From the NCBI GenBank assembly GCA_050014095.1, contig JBEKDZ010000008.1, forward strand, positions 1-32,897: DNA of 32,897 nt. Reading direction: 5' to 3'. Positions within the stretch are counted from its first letter, which is position 1; each line of letters opens with the position of its first letter. The position numbers and the translations under genes are program-made. Shown here one piece after another: positions 25,170 through 32,684 of the stretch. The notes beneath the pieces were generated by a model. That model did not search any database, had not been told where the DNA came from, and worked only from the letters and a program-made list of their open reading frames with translations. The DNA is from RBG-13-51-18 sp050014095. GTDB taxonomy: Bacteria > Chloroflexota > Dehalococcoidia > Dehalococcoidales > RBG-16-60-22.

Positions 25170-25674
25170 ATTTTGGGCAGAAGATCTGCCCGGCGCGCAA
25201 ATGGAGCGGAACCGCTTCGCGCTGGAACAGCCGCAGCAGCACGCGCACTCGCTCGCTTCCGGAAAGCCGTTCGTCGAAGATCGCTTCGTATCCTTTGAAC
25301 GGCCCGTCCTGGATGATCACCGTATCCCCCGCCCGGACCGATCGGAGCAGCTCGCCGCCCGCCGCATGGATTTCCCCCACGCGTGTGCGGATTGCGTGGA
25401 TCAGGTTGTCGGGCACGTACCCCGGCTCATTTCCAAAGACGACCAGTCCGCTCGCGCCGGGAACCCATTGCAGAGCCGATGCTCCAACCTCTGATAAATC
25501 GAGATGGACGAACACATAACCCGGAAAATACGGCTTGGTTTTGCGCGCGCGCGGGTTGACCGGCTTTACCGGGATGCGCGGAAGGAAAGCCTCTATCCGG
25601 CGCAGGTTCAATTGCTCCCAGAGCAGATCTTCATTATTCGGTTTGCTGCGAACCACGTACCAGCGCAAAGACAT
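25159..25674 (-). CDS. NusG-family transcription antiterminator paralogue (RfaH/UpxY/LoaP type)
   Basis: This 171-residue protein starts SLRWYVVRSKPNNEDL, the NGN-domain opening of NusG paralogues. It continues with PYFPGYVFVHLDL (about residues 48-60) and ends with a KOW motif (AGDTVIIQDGPFKGYEAIF, about 114-132). It is the right length for specialised NusG paralogues and lacks the acidic extensions of some housekeeping NusG. The ATG at 25674 has GAGGA upstream, which decides it over a start 14 codons earlier. It is the first gene of the minus-strand polysaccharide operon, exactly the position where RfaH-like factors act to suppress termination across long operons. It would bind RNA polymerase and a leader element. 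Confidence 0.9.
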   Translation of the reverse strand: MSLRWYVVRSKPNNEDLLWEQLNLRRIEAFLPRIPVKPVNPRARKTKPYFPGYVFVHLDLSEVGASALQWVPGASGLVVFGNEPGYVPDNLIHAIRTRVGEIHAAGGELLRSVRAGDTVIIQDGPFKGYEAIFDERLSGSERVRVLLRLFQREAVPLHLRAGQIFCPKYGV

Positions 25675-25859
25675 GCGTGTTATTCCTCGGGATTCAATCG
25701 ATATAGAAAAACGCATAATATGCAGACTTTTTCAGGATTTTCTGCTATTCCGGAGGTGTGCGAAAAACCAAAGCGCAAAAACGCGACTTTCAGGAAGCGG
25801 CAAAAATCCTCGAAAAAGCCTTCGACCGGCCTAGGCTGTCGGAGGATTGAAGTTCCTCT
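25675..25859 (-). promoter_or_regulatory. Probable promoter and 5' leader region of the minus-strand operon
   Basis: This interval precedes the first minus-strand gene and must hold or adjoin its promoter. On the minus strand an AT-rich TGCATATTAT stretch lies about 35-45 bases before the start and could serve as a -10 region, but no good -35 is seen at 17 bases. The GAGGA ribosome-binding site lies just before the ATG. I cannot define the promoter more closely. Confidence 0.3.
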
Positions 25860-26169
25860 TTAACAGGGTGCTGAAAAAATCTAGATTTGTCATTGCGAGC
25901 CCCGCCCCGGCTTTCCCTCACTCCTTCAGAGTTCGGGACAGGCGCCGGGCGAGGCCGGGGTCGCTCCGCTCCCCCGGCCCACCCCAACCGGGGCGGGCGA
26001 AGCAATCTGATCTTTCTTACGCGAAAAACGAGATTGCCCCGCCCCGGCCCATACTTTGCAAGAGTTGCATTTGCCGGGGCGAGGCCGGGGCTTCACTCCC
26101 TTTGGTCGCCCCCGCTTCGCGAGGGTAAACTCGCAATGACATCTGTCCTGTTTTTCAGCACCCTGTTAA
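25860..26169. mobile_element. MITE-like element with 19-bp perfect terminal inverted repeats
   Basis: TTAACAGGGTGCTGAAAAA at 25860-25878 is the exact reverse complement of 26151-26169. Inside, TGTCATTGCGAG at 25888-25899 is again the exact reverse complement of 26130-26141. The interior is very GC-rich and repeats GCGAGGCCGGGG twice in direct orientation. It also carries 'gaagcaatct'/'gagattgc' REP-like words. It has no coding capacity for a transposase, so it would be non-autonomous. The ends start with TA, which would fit TA-targeting IS630/Tc1-type mobilisation, but that is inference. It sits between the two divergent operons. Confidence 0.75.
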
Positions 26170-26868
26170 GGAAGGGAACGGGCGCTGAAACGGCGGTGAA
26201 CATCGCTATGGTATTAAGGAATGTGGGCAGGGTGACCGCCACGAGAAACGCATCCATCTCCCGGCCGGCGTCAAGCGTCGCGGGCGGCCCGATTTGCACC
26301 GCGTGGTCGAGCCTGACGCTGAGCGCGGAAAGGGAAAAATTATGAAACTGGATCGAAAAATCCACCCCGCGCGGGGACGCTCCGAATAGGAGGGGGAAGG
26401 GTTTGCCATTACGGGTAAAGGTATGGCGTTTTCTCGACAGGGTGGGATGGGGATCTGGGCTTATCGCGATGACGCCGGTTGGGCTCGGGGAAATGGAGAC
26501 AGTGCTTTTCCCCACGGGCGGACCCGCCATGGAAGTTGGAAAAGAAAATCAGCGCCGGTTTTCATGTTCCCCGCTTTTGGAACAACCTTATCGGCAGCCA
26601 TTCCGTTTTCCGCATGCAGATCGCCGGAATTCCCGGTGGCTACAGGAGAGTCAATCTCGCGAATTTGCGACGCCCAGGTGGCGGCGAAGCAAAGGAAGTT
26701 AATAACAAACTATGCCTTTTGCGATACGATCAACTGGAATAGAAATATGGGTCGTGGTATAAATACCTCTCATCCAAAGAATAATATATAATGAAGAATG
26801 ACAGACAATAGATTTTCCGAAGGTCTTGAATACCCAATCTGAAACTATGCTTAATAACCATCGTTCCC
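26170..26868. other. Gene-free interval upstream of the plus-strand operon
   Basis: Several overlapping open frames on both strands cross this stretch, but none shows a domain, motif or convincing start. The stretch up to about 26700 is GC-rich and may be decayed sequence. From about 26700 it becomes AT-rich, as a promoter region would. I see no RNA gene. Confidence 0.4.
26787..26792 (+). promoter_or_regulatory. Possible -10 box for the plus-strand operon
   Basis: A perfect TATAAT lies about 80 bases before the first plus-strand start, in an AT-rich region. No clear -35 hexamer is found 16-18 bases upstream, so this remains a weak candidate. No ribosome-binding site is evident directly before the ATG at 26869. 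Confidence 0.25.
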
Positions 26869-28053
26869 ATGCGTATTCTTCTGGCACATAATCGCTATCA
26901 AAATCTAGGGGGTGAAGATACGGTATTTGATTCCGAAGCGTCCCTCCTTGAACAACATGGCCATACCGTTATAAAATTTTTAGAGGATAACCGGCGAATT
27001 CGGAACATGAACCCTTTTCTCCTGGCCACAAATACAATTTGGTCTCGGTTCTCTTATAAGAAATTGGCCCGGGTTTTAATGGAAACCAAACCGGACATCG
27101 CGCATTTCCACAATATCTTTCCGCTCTTTTCCCCCTCCGTCTATTCGGCTTGCAGGGAAAATAAGGTGCCGGTGATTCAAGAACTGCAGAATTACCGTTT
27201 ATTATGCCCGGCAGCCACTCTGTTAAGGAACGATCACATTTGTGAGGATTGCCTTGGAAAAACCCCCCCATGGCCCGGCATTTTACATGCCTGCTATCGC
27301 AACTCCCGCGCGCAGACAACAATTGTGGCGGCCATGATCACTATCCATCGCTGTCTTCAAACATGGAAAAACAAGGTGGATCTTTTTATCACCCCTTCCG
27401 CCTTTACACGGGGAAAATTCATCGAGGCGGGCTTTTTACCGCAAAAAATAATTGTCTGTCCAAACCTTTTCCAACCGTTTTCCAAAGAGGTTAAAAAGAA
27501 AAATCAATTTGTATTTTTTATCGGCAGATTGGCTTCGGAGAAAGGCTTCGCTATCGCATTAAGGGCTTGGCAATACCTTGATGGAATCCCGCTGAAAGTC
27601 GTCGGGGACGGGCCCCTGCTGCCGGAAATGCAAAGATGGGTTCAAGCCCAAAAGCTTGCGCAAGTGGAATTTCTTGGCTGGATGGATCGTCAGGAATTGG
27701 CAGGTTGCTTTGCACAAGCACGATTCTTGATTTATCCGTCTTTATATTATGAGACGTTCGGTATTTCGATTTCGGAAGCCTACTCTTGTGGTGTTCCGGT
27801 CATTGCGTCACGGCTGGGGGCTCTCGCCGAAATTGTGGAAGATGGCCGGACCGGTTTGCTATTTCAGGCCGGGGATGCAAAGGATTTGGCTTCAAAAGTC
27901 CAATGGGCCTGGAACCATCCCAAAGAGATGGAGGAAATGGGGAGGGAAGCAAGACGGGTTTACGAGATAAAATTTTCCGATGAAAGACATTATTCAATAT
28001 TAATGTCCGCTTATGAGACATCCATCCGATTAAATGCAGCTCGAACTCCCTGA
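26869..28053 (+). CDS. GT4-type glycosyltransferase
   Basis: This 394-residue GT-B enzyme starts MRILLAHNRYQNLGGEDTVF, the opening of a GT4 subgroup common in exopolysaccharide loci (GGED loop at about 14-17). A cysteine-containing segment (CPAATLL to CEDCL) near residues 110-130 is also characteristic of that subgroup. The second domain begins at FFIGRLASEKGF, and the donor site E-x7-E is in YYETFGISISEAYSCGVP. It overlaps the next gene by one base (TGATG). It is the first gene of the plus-strand unit and probably extends the lipid-linked primer. Confidence 0.93.
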   Translation: MRILLAHNRYQNLGGEDTVFDSEASLLEQHGHTVIKFLEDNRRIRNMNPFLLATNTIWSRFSYKKLARVLMETKPDIAHFHNIFPLFSPSVYSACRENKVPVIQELQNYRLLCPAATLLRNDHICEDCLGKTPPWPGILHACYRNSRAQTTIVAAMITIHRCLQTWKNKVDLFITPSAFTRGKFIEAGFLPQKIIVCPNLFQPFSKEVKKKNQFVFFIGRLASEKGFAIALRAWQYLDGIPLKVVGDGPLLPEMQRWVQAQKLAQVEFLGWMDRQELAGCFAQARFLIYPSLYYETFGISISEAYSCGVPVIASRLGALAEIVEDGRTGLLFQAGDAKDLASKVQWAWNHPKEMEEMGREARRVYEIKFSDERHYSILMSAYETSIRLNAARTP

Positions 28054-28808
28054 TGCCTATTCGCATTAATATCCTCGGCGTCCACATCAGCGCCATAAAT
28101 ATGACCCAGGCATTGGAAACCATCGCCGACTGGCTCGCGCGCCGGGAACCTCACTATGTATGCGTCACACCCGCCCATGTGGTCATGGACTGTTATTGGA
28201 ATCCAAGCCTGCGGAAGCTTTTCAATGAGAGCGGGCTGACCACCCCGGACGGGATGTCCATCGTCTGGCTGCTTAAACTGCACGGCTACCGCAATGTCAA
28301 CCGCGTTTATGGTGCGGATTTGATGCTCGAGGTATGCCGCATTTCCGAAGACAAGCAATGGCGGCACTTCTTCTATGGCGGCGCACCAGGCGTGGCGGAT
28401 GCCCTGGCCGACCGGTTGCTTGCCCGCTTTCCCAAAGTGCAAATCGCCGGTACATACTCTCCCCCATTCCGGCCTTTGACGGAGGCGGAAGACATGGATG
28501 TTCGGCGACGAATTGCCGCATCGGCCGCAGATATCGTTTGGGTCGGGATCAGCTCGCCCAAGCAGGAACAATGGATGGCGGAACACATCGGAAAAATGAA
28601 TGCCCCAGTGTTAATCGGTGTCGGCGCAGCCTTCGATTTCCTCTCCGGCCGAAAGAGGCAGGCGCCGCGCTGGGTGCAGCGTTCCGGCTTGGAGTGGCTC
28701 TTTCGCCTGGCCACTGAACCCGGGCGCCTGTGGAGACGTTACGCCCAATACCCTCTCTTCGTCGTTCTAGTCCTCCTCCAGGCAATCGGTTTAACGCGGT
28801 ATGATTAG
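28053..28808 (+). CDS. WecG/TagA/CpsF family glycosyltransferase (GT26)
   Basis: This 251-residue protein has the family's TPDGM motif at 64-68 (Asp66 matches the proposed catalytic Asp of TagA), then VYGADL at 86-91. VWVGISSPKQEQWM and LIGVGAAFDFLSG lead into RAPRWVQR-type sequence (QAPRWVQRSGLEW) near the C-terminus. GT26 enzymes add the second sugar (ManNAc, ManNAcA or glucosyl types) to undecaprenyl-PP-linked sugar at the membrane. The gene is translationally coupled to the GT4 upstream and precedes the initiating transferase, consistent with acting just after it. Confidence 0.94.
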   Translation: MPIRINILGVHISAINMTQALETIADWLARREPHYVCVTPAHVVMDCYWNPSLRKLFNESGLTTPDGMSIVWLLKLHGYRNVNRVYGADLMLEVCRISEDKQWRHFFYGGAPGVADALADRLLARFPKVQIAGTYSPPFRPLTEAEDMDVRRRIAASAADIVWVGISSPKQEQWMAEHIGKMNAPVLIGVGAAFDFLSGRKRQAPRWVQRSGLEWLFRLATEPGRLWRRYAQYPLFVVLVLLQAIGLTRYD

Positions 28809-28821
28809 CGGTTGAGAGACC

Positions 28822-30231
28822 ATGTTTCGCCGATTTTCGATCGATTTCGCGCTTTTCTCCATCTTCCTGGATGCCTGTCTGGTCGCATCGAGCCTGATCC
28901 TGGCCTCCTACCTGCGTCCGGCGTTGAATGGTCTCCCATTCGCCAGAAATCTCTTTGGGGTTCAATCGCTTCCCCTACTGCTGTACCCGTCCTTTCCGGT
29001 TCTCTGGGTTTCCTGCTTCCTGATTTTTTCCGTATACAACCCGAGCCGGAACCTGCATTTCGGAGATGAATTGGCCAGTCTGGGTGCGGGTTCCCTGCTC
29101 GCCGGGGTTGCCATGGCCGGGGTTTTATACCTCACCTATCGGGATACCTCCCGCATTCTTTTCGTCAGTTTCTTCGTATTGGCTTTTCTTTCCATGATCC
29201 TGTGGCGCATTCTGGTTCAGGCAGTGTTCCAACTAAGCGGCCACCGGATGCTCCCCCACCGCGCGTTAATCATCGGCGCTGGAATTGTCGGGAAGGACCT
29301 GCAACGGAAAATCGCGGAACACCAGGGTCAGCGTTTGACGCTGGTGGGATTCCTGGACGACGATCCAAAAAAGCGGACGGATGATTCGATGGTATTGGAT
29401 TCACTGGACAACGTCCGTAAAGTTGTTCTCGAGCGCCAGGTGGACCACGTAATCCTGGCCTTGCCCAGGAGGGCGCACGAACGCACCAACCGCCTGGTGG
29501 CCGATCTGCACGACCTGCCCGTCAAAGTGTACGTCATCCCCGACTATTTCGCGCTCACCCTGCACCATGCCGCGATCGAGGAATTCGCCGACATCCCCAT
29601 GCTCGACCTGCGCGCGCCCGCCCTCTCCGACTACCAGCGCCTGATCAAACGCGCATTCGATATTGTCGTCACCCTACTCCTGTTGCTCATCTTCCTTCCG
29701 GTCATGGCGATCCTCGCGCTAGCTATTCGGATCGACAGCCCCGGACCGATCCTCTTTTATCAGGTGCGCGCGGGGGAGAACGGCCGTCCCTTTAAAATGC
29801 ACAAATTCCGGACGATGGTGGAAAACGCCGAATCGCTCCGCCATCTTGTGGAACGGAAGGATGAAAACGGAAATCTCATCCATAAGGCGCCGGACGATCC
29901 GAGGGTAACCCGTTTGGGAAGCTTCCTGCGCCGCAACAGCCTGGACGAGCTTCCCCAATTTTTCAACATCCTCAAGGGCGAAATGAGCCTGGTCGGGCCG
30001 CGGCCGGAGATGTTGCACTTGGTGGAAAAATATGAGCCCTGGCAGCGTAAACGCTTTGCCGTGCCGCCCGGTTTGACCGGCTGGTGGCAGGTGCACGGCC
30101 GCAGCGACAAACCGATGCACCTGCATACCGAAGAGGATTTGTATTACATCCAGCATTATTCCCCCTGGCTGGATGTGGTGATCCTCTTCCGCACGATCGG
30201 CGCCGTTTTTTCCCGCCACGGAGCTTATTAG
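28822..30231 (+). CDS. Polyprenyl-phosphate sugar-1-phosphate transferase (WcaJ/WbaP/CpsE-like initiating enzyme)
   Basis: This 469-residue protein has about four N-terminal membrane helices. A nucleotide-binding-like middle domain follows (ALIIGAGIVGKDLQ at about 147-160, then LVGFLDDD). The catalytic C-terminal bacterial sugar transferase domain starts with KRAFDIVVTLLLLL at about 272. It contains SPGPILFYQVRAGENG, FKMHKFRTM, RRNSLDELPQFFN, SLVGPRPEM and PGLTGWWQVHGRS. It loads the first sugar phosphate onto undecaprenyl phosphate and so starts the repeat unit. The WcaJ/CpsE length suggests Glc-1-P or Gal-1-P, but the donor is not determined. It is followed directly by a broken APS-kinase remnant. 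Confidence 0.95.
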   Translation: MFRRFSIDFALFSIFLDACLVASSLILASYLRPALNGLPFARNLFGVQSLPLLLYPSFPVLWVSCFLIFSVYNPSRNLHFGDELASLGAGSLLAGVAMAGVLYLTYRDTSRILFVSFFVLAFLSMILWRILVQAVFQLSGHRMLPHRALIIGAGIVGKDLQRKIAEHQGQRLTLVGFLDDDPKKRTDDSMVLDSLDNVRKVVLERQVDHVILALPRRAHERTNRLVADLHDLPVKVYVIPDYFALTLHHAAIEEFADIPMLDLRAPALSDYQRLIKRAFDIVVTLLLLLIFLPVMAILALAIRIDSPGPILFYQVRAGENGRPFKMHKFRTMVENAESLRHLVERKDENGNLIHKAPDDPRVTRLGSFLRRNSLDELPQFFNILKGEMSLVGPRPEMLHLVEKYEPWQRKRFAVPPGLTGWWQVHGRSDKPMHLHTEEDLYYIQHYSPWLDVVILFRTIGAVFSRHGAY

Positions 30232-30232
30232 C

Positions 30233-30475
30233 CCCTTCCGATTCATCATGGCGTACGCCGACACCCCGATCGAAATGTGCCAACAGCGCGATTCCAAGGA
30301 CATGCACACCCGCGCCCGCCGAGGGGAGGCCATGGACTTTACCGGCATGGACGATCCGTATGAACCGCCCCGCCAACCGGCAACCACCCTGACCACCGTC
30401 GATCACAGCCCCGAAGAAAACGCCAAAGCGATCGTCGAGTTCTTGGAGAAGCGCGGCTTTTTAATTTCGTCCTGA
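30233..30475 (+). pseudogene. cysC: C-terminal remnant of an adenylylsulfate kinase (CysC)
   Basis: The frame encodes about 80 residues matching the end of APS kinase: RFIMAYADTPIEMCQQRD, then ARRGEAMDFTGMDDPYEPP and a tail with SPEENAKAIVEFLEKRGFL. The similarity extends upstream of the only ATG (30248) to within two bases of the preceding stop, so that ATG is not the original start. The N-terminal half with the Walker A loop and the rest of the catalytic core is missing, because full CysC is about twice to two and a half times this length. It cannot be an active kinase on its own. It looks like debris of a lost sulfation or sulfur gene. Confidence 0.85.
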
Positions 30476-30554
30476 TTTTCGAAATCAAACGTAAGCGTAT
30501 CCGGCCTGCCCTACCGAAGGCATCGATCTCCTGAAAGGATCGACTATCCGGCTA

Positions 30555-32129
30555 ATGGAAAAGGAATTCGTGAGCGCTCCGGCCGAGGTTTCCCAGCTCA
30601 ACCCTGCCCCGCTCGATGCGGGAGCGGCCGATGTTTCCACATTGGCCGGCGGCGCCAGTATTTCGCTGGGCGGGAAAATCCTCGGCCGCAGCCTGAGCTT
30701 CCTGGGCGATATCGCCGCCGCCCGCATCCTCGGACCGGATTCCTTCGGCCTGTATGCCATCGGGTGGACGGTTTTGCGCACCCTGAGTTTGATCAGCCCG
30801 CTTGGATTGGACCATGGAATTATCTATTTTGGCTCCCCCTACTGGCGCAAAAATAATGCGGCGCTAAAAAACGTGCTGAACCGAGCCCTCGGGCTGGCCC
30901 TCGTTTCGGGATTGATTTTCGGGGGCGGCCTCTACCTTTGGGCTCCCGAACTAGCCCAACAGGTTTTTCAAAATCCGGCTCTTACCTATATCTTCCGTTG
31001 GTTTGCGCTTTCTTTTCCGCTGATTTCCATTCTGGCAGTGGCTTTGGCGGCCACGAGAATCACCCAGCGGATGAAATATTCCGTAAGCATAGACGATATC
31101 GCCCAACCCGCAACCGGTTTGCTATTCCTCATTATTTTTTATCTTTTCGGATTGCGGCTGATCGGCGTCCTGGCTTCGGATGTCCTTTCGTTTGCGATCC
31201 CTTCCATCCTGGCCCTCTGGGTTTTATGGCGCCTTTTTCCGGGATCCCGCAGCGCTTCATCCGGTGCCGCCGTAACGAACAGGGAGCTGCTGGCCTTTTC
31301 GATCCCCGCGTCCCTGGCGGGCGTTTTTACGCCGTTTCTCGTCTGGGTCGACCGCTTGATCGTCGGCCACTTCCGAACGCCCGCCGAAACCGGGGTCTAT
31401 CAGGCCGTCTCCCAGACGTCGACCATCTTTGCGATTTTTCTTTCCGCTTTCGCCGCAATATTCCTGCCCCTCATCGCAGACCTGTATCATAAAAAGGAAT
31501 TCGCGCGCCTGGAGGAATTATTCCGGATCAGCACCAAATGGGGGTTGTACATCAGCCTGCCGGTCTTTATCATGCTGTGCGTCTTTCCCCGCGAGATCCT
31601 GACCTATGTTTTCGACGGCCGGTATGCCGATGGCTGGCTGCCGCTGATCATATTATCGGTCGGGCAACTCGTGAGCGTTGGCGGCGGAGCCATTGGTCCG
31701 CTGCTGGTGATGACCGGGCATCAGAAACGCTGGTCGATCCTGTCGGGAGTTGCGCTGGGTATTAATATTTGCCTTAATTGGTATCTTGTGCCGAAGTACG
31801 GTTTAACCGGAGCCGCGGTCAGTACGGCGATTTCCTTATGCGGTCTTTCTCTCTTCGGGGTTATTCAAGTTTGGGGAAAATTAAAGATGTGGCCCTATGA
31901 TCGAAGATATCTCAAAGGGTTGACGGGGGCGGGCCTGGCAATCATTGTCTTGTTGGCGTACCGTTTCTATTTTCCCATCCATTCCCTGCCGGGTGTGTTC
32001 ATCGCAACCTTGATCACCGGGATCATTTTTCTTACGGCAGTGCTCGCTCTCGGTTTGGATCATGAAGATAGGGATTTTGCTAGATTAAGTCTGGCTCGCT
32101 GGAACCGGATGCGGGAAGGACGACCGTAG
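30555..32129 (+). CDS. wzx: Wzx-like polysaccharide flippase (MOP superfamily)
   Basis: This 524-residue protein has a soluble N-terminal tail of about 35 residues. GGASISLGGKILGRSLSFLG follows, with AARILGPDSFGLYAIG, the classic opening of polysaccharide flippases of the RfbX/MOP group. Twelve to fourteen hydrophobic helices cover the rest. DRLIVGHFRTPAETGVYQ near residues 265-280 is the usual middle landmark. It would flip undecaprenyl-PP-linked repeat units to the outer face. It lies 80 bases after the CysC remnant and ends the plus-strand unit. A GTG six codons in, preceded by AAGGA, is an alternative start. Confidence 0.92.
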   Translation: MEKEFVSAPAEVSQLNPAPLDAGAADVSTLAGGASISLGGKILGRSLSFLGDIAAARILGPDSFGLYAIGWTVLRTLSLISPLGLDHGIIYFGSPYWRKNNAALKNVLNRALGLALVSGLIFGGGLYLWAPELAQQVFQNPALTYIFRWFALSFPLISILAVALAATRITQRMKYSVSIDDIAQPATGLLFLIIFYLFGLRLIGVLASDVLSFAIPSILALWVLWRLFPGSRSASSGAAVTNRELLAFSIPASLAGVFTPFLVWVDRLIVGHFRTPAETGVYQAVSQTSTIFAIFLSAFAAIFLPLIADLYHKKEFARLEELFRISTKWGLYISLPVFIMLCVFPREILTYVFDGRYADGWLPLIILSVGQLVSVGGGAIGPLLVMTGHQKRWSILSGVALGINICLNWYLVPKYGLTGAAVSTAISLCGLSLFGVIQVWGKLKMWPYDRRYLKGLTGAGLAIIVLLAYRFYFPIHSLPGVFIATLITGIIFLTAVLALGLDHEDRDFARLSLARWNRMREGRP

Positions 32130-32130
32130 T

Positions 32131-32303
32131 ATGTCATTCCGAGGACTTCGATAGAAGGCCGAGGAATCGGTAGCGCGTGGATAAGGGCAAGTGACTCTTC
32201 CACGCATCCCATCCCCCCTCCCCTTTTCCCCTCCTCCCTTCCCGTGATACGGGAAGGGAGGAGGGGTAGGGAAGAAAGGATGGGATGGTTATTGCAATAA
32301 TTG
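32131..32303. repeat. REP-like intergenic repeat with long perfect hairpin
   Basis: The interval starts with 'cattccgagg' and 'ccgaggaatc', REP-like words also reminiscent of those in the element at 25860-26169. Its centre, 32228-32245, is the exact reverse complement of 32249-32266 (18-bp stem, three-base loop), a purine/pyrimidine-biased hairpin. Outside it, CATCCCATCC near 32206 is repeated inverted as GGATGGGATG at 32278-32287. It lies between the end of wzx and the end of the rimM fragment, which converge, so it could also act as a two-way transcription stop. No T-run is present. Confidence 0.7.
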
Positions 32304-32540
32304 TTAAGCCAACCCTTCCATCAACCTCACTACCATCCGCCCCTCCTCCAACCGCACTTCGCGGATAACCTGCGGGATGGCGGGGAGCAGGATTTCACCT
32401 TTTGACCCCTGCACCACATACACGTCGTTCGCGCCGGTTTTGAGGATTTCTTTCACCCGCCCCAGGTTCTCTCCCTGTTCGGTAAATACTTCCAGGCCTT
32501 CGATCTGATGCAGGTAAAAAACGCCGGGCGGCTCCCCTCG
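32304..32540 (-). pseudogene. rimM: RimM C-terminal (PRC-barrel) remnant
   Basis: Leftward to a TAA at 32304, the frame encodes the PRC-barrel end of the 16S rRNA processing factor RimM. It has FYLHQIEGLEVFTEQGE, LGRVKEILKTGANDVYVV and GEILLPAIPQVIREV, ending in EGLA. The N-terminal domain is absent: the frame is closed by a TAA at 32598-32600 and has no ATG, GTG or TTG in the right place. Upstream sequence (about 32560-32684) looks like unrelated or repeat sequence. RimM is normally about 170 residues and lies beside ribosomal genes, so this looks like a displaced fragment. The left half of the match is strong; the right boundary is approximate. Confidence 0.8.
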
Positions 32541-32684
32541 CGGTTCTTGCGGGGGCTGCTGAATGTTCGGAGCGCCTGTCCCGAGCGAAGCGCGGGATTA
32601 GCTCCGGACGAACGATGATTTTCAGAGGTTTCGTTTTATATATATCGCAGGATGGGGAAGGTGCGGCATCATCATCCTGGTAGT

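Noticed and set aside
25758..25850. 30-codon plus-strand frame starting GTG, charged and helix-like (MRKTKAQKRDFQEAAKIL)
   Set aside because: A GGAGGT sequence touches the start codon, too close for a normal ribosome-binding site. No homologue is recognised. It could be a decayed gene end, but this cannot be supported.
26093..26530. 145-codon minus-strand frame in the gene-free interval
   Set aside because: It starts in low-complexity GC-rich sequence, runs into the MITE-like repeat and has no motif or ribosome-binding site.
26403..26791. Three overlapping plus-strand frames upstream of the GT4 gene
   Set aside because: They overlap one another in all three frames with no domain in any, which is typical of non-coding GC-rich sequence.
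29719..30396. 225-codon minus-strand frame opposite the initiating transferase
   Set aside because: It runs antisense to the best-supported gene in the window and then into the APS-kinase remnant, with no recognisable domain.
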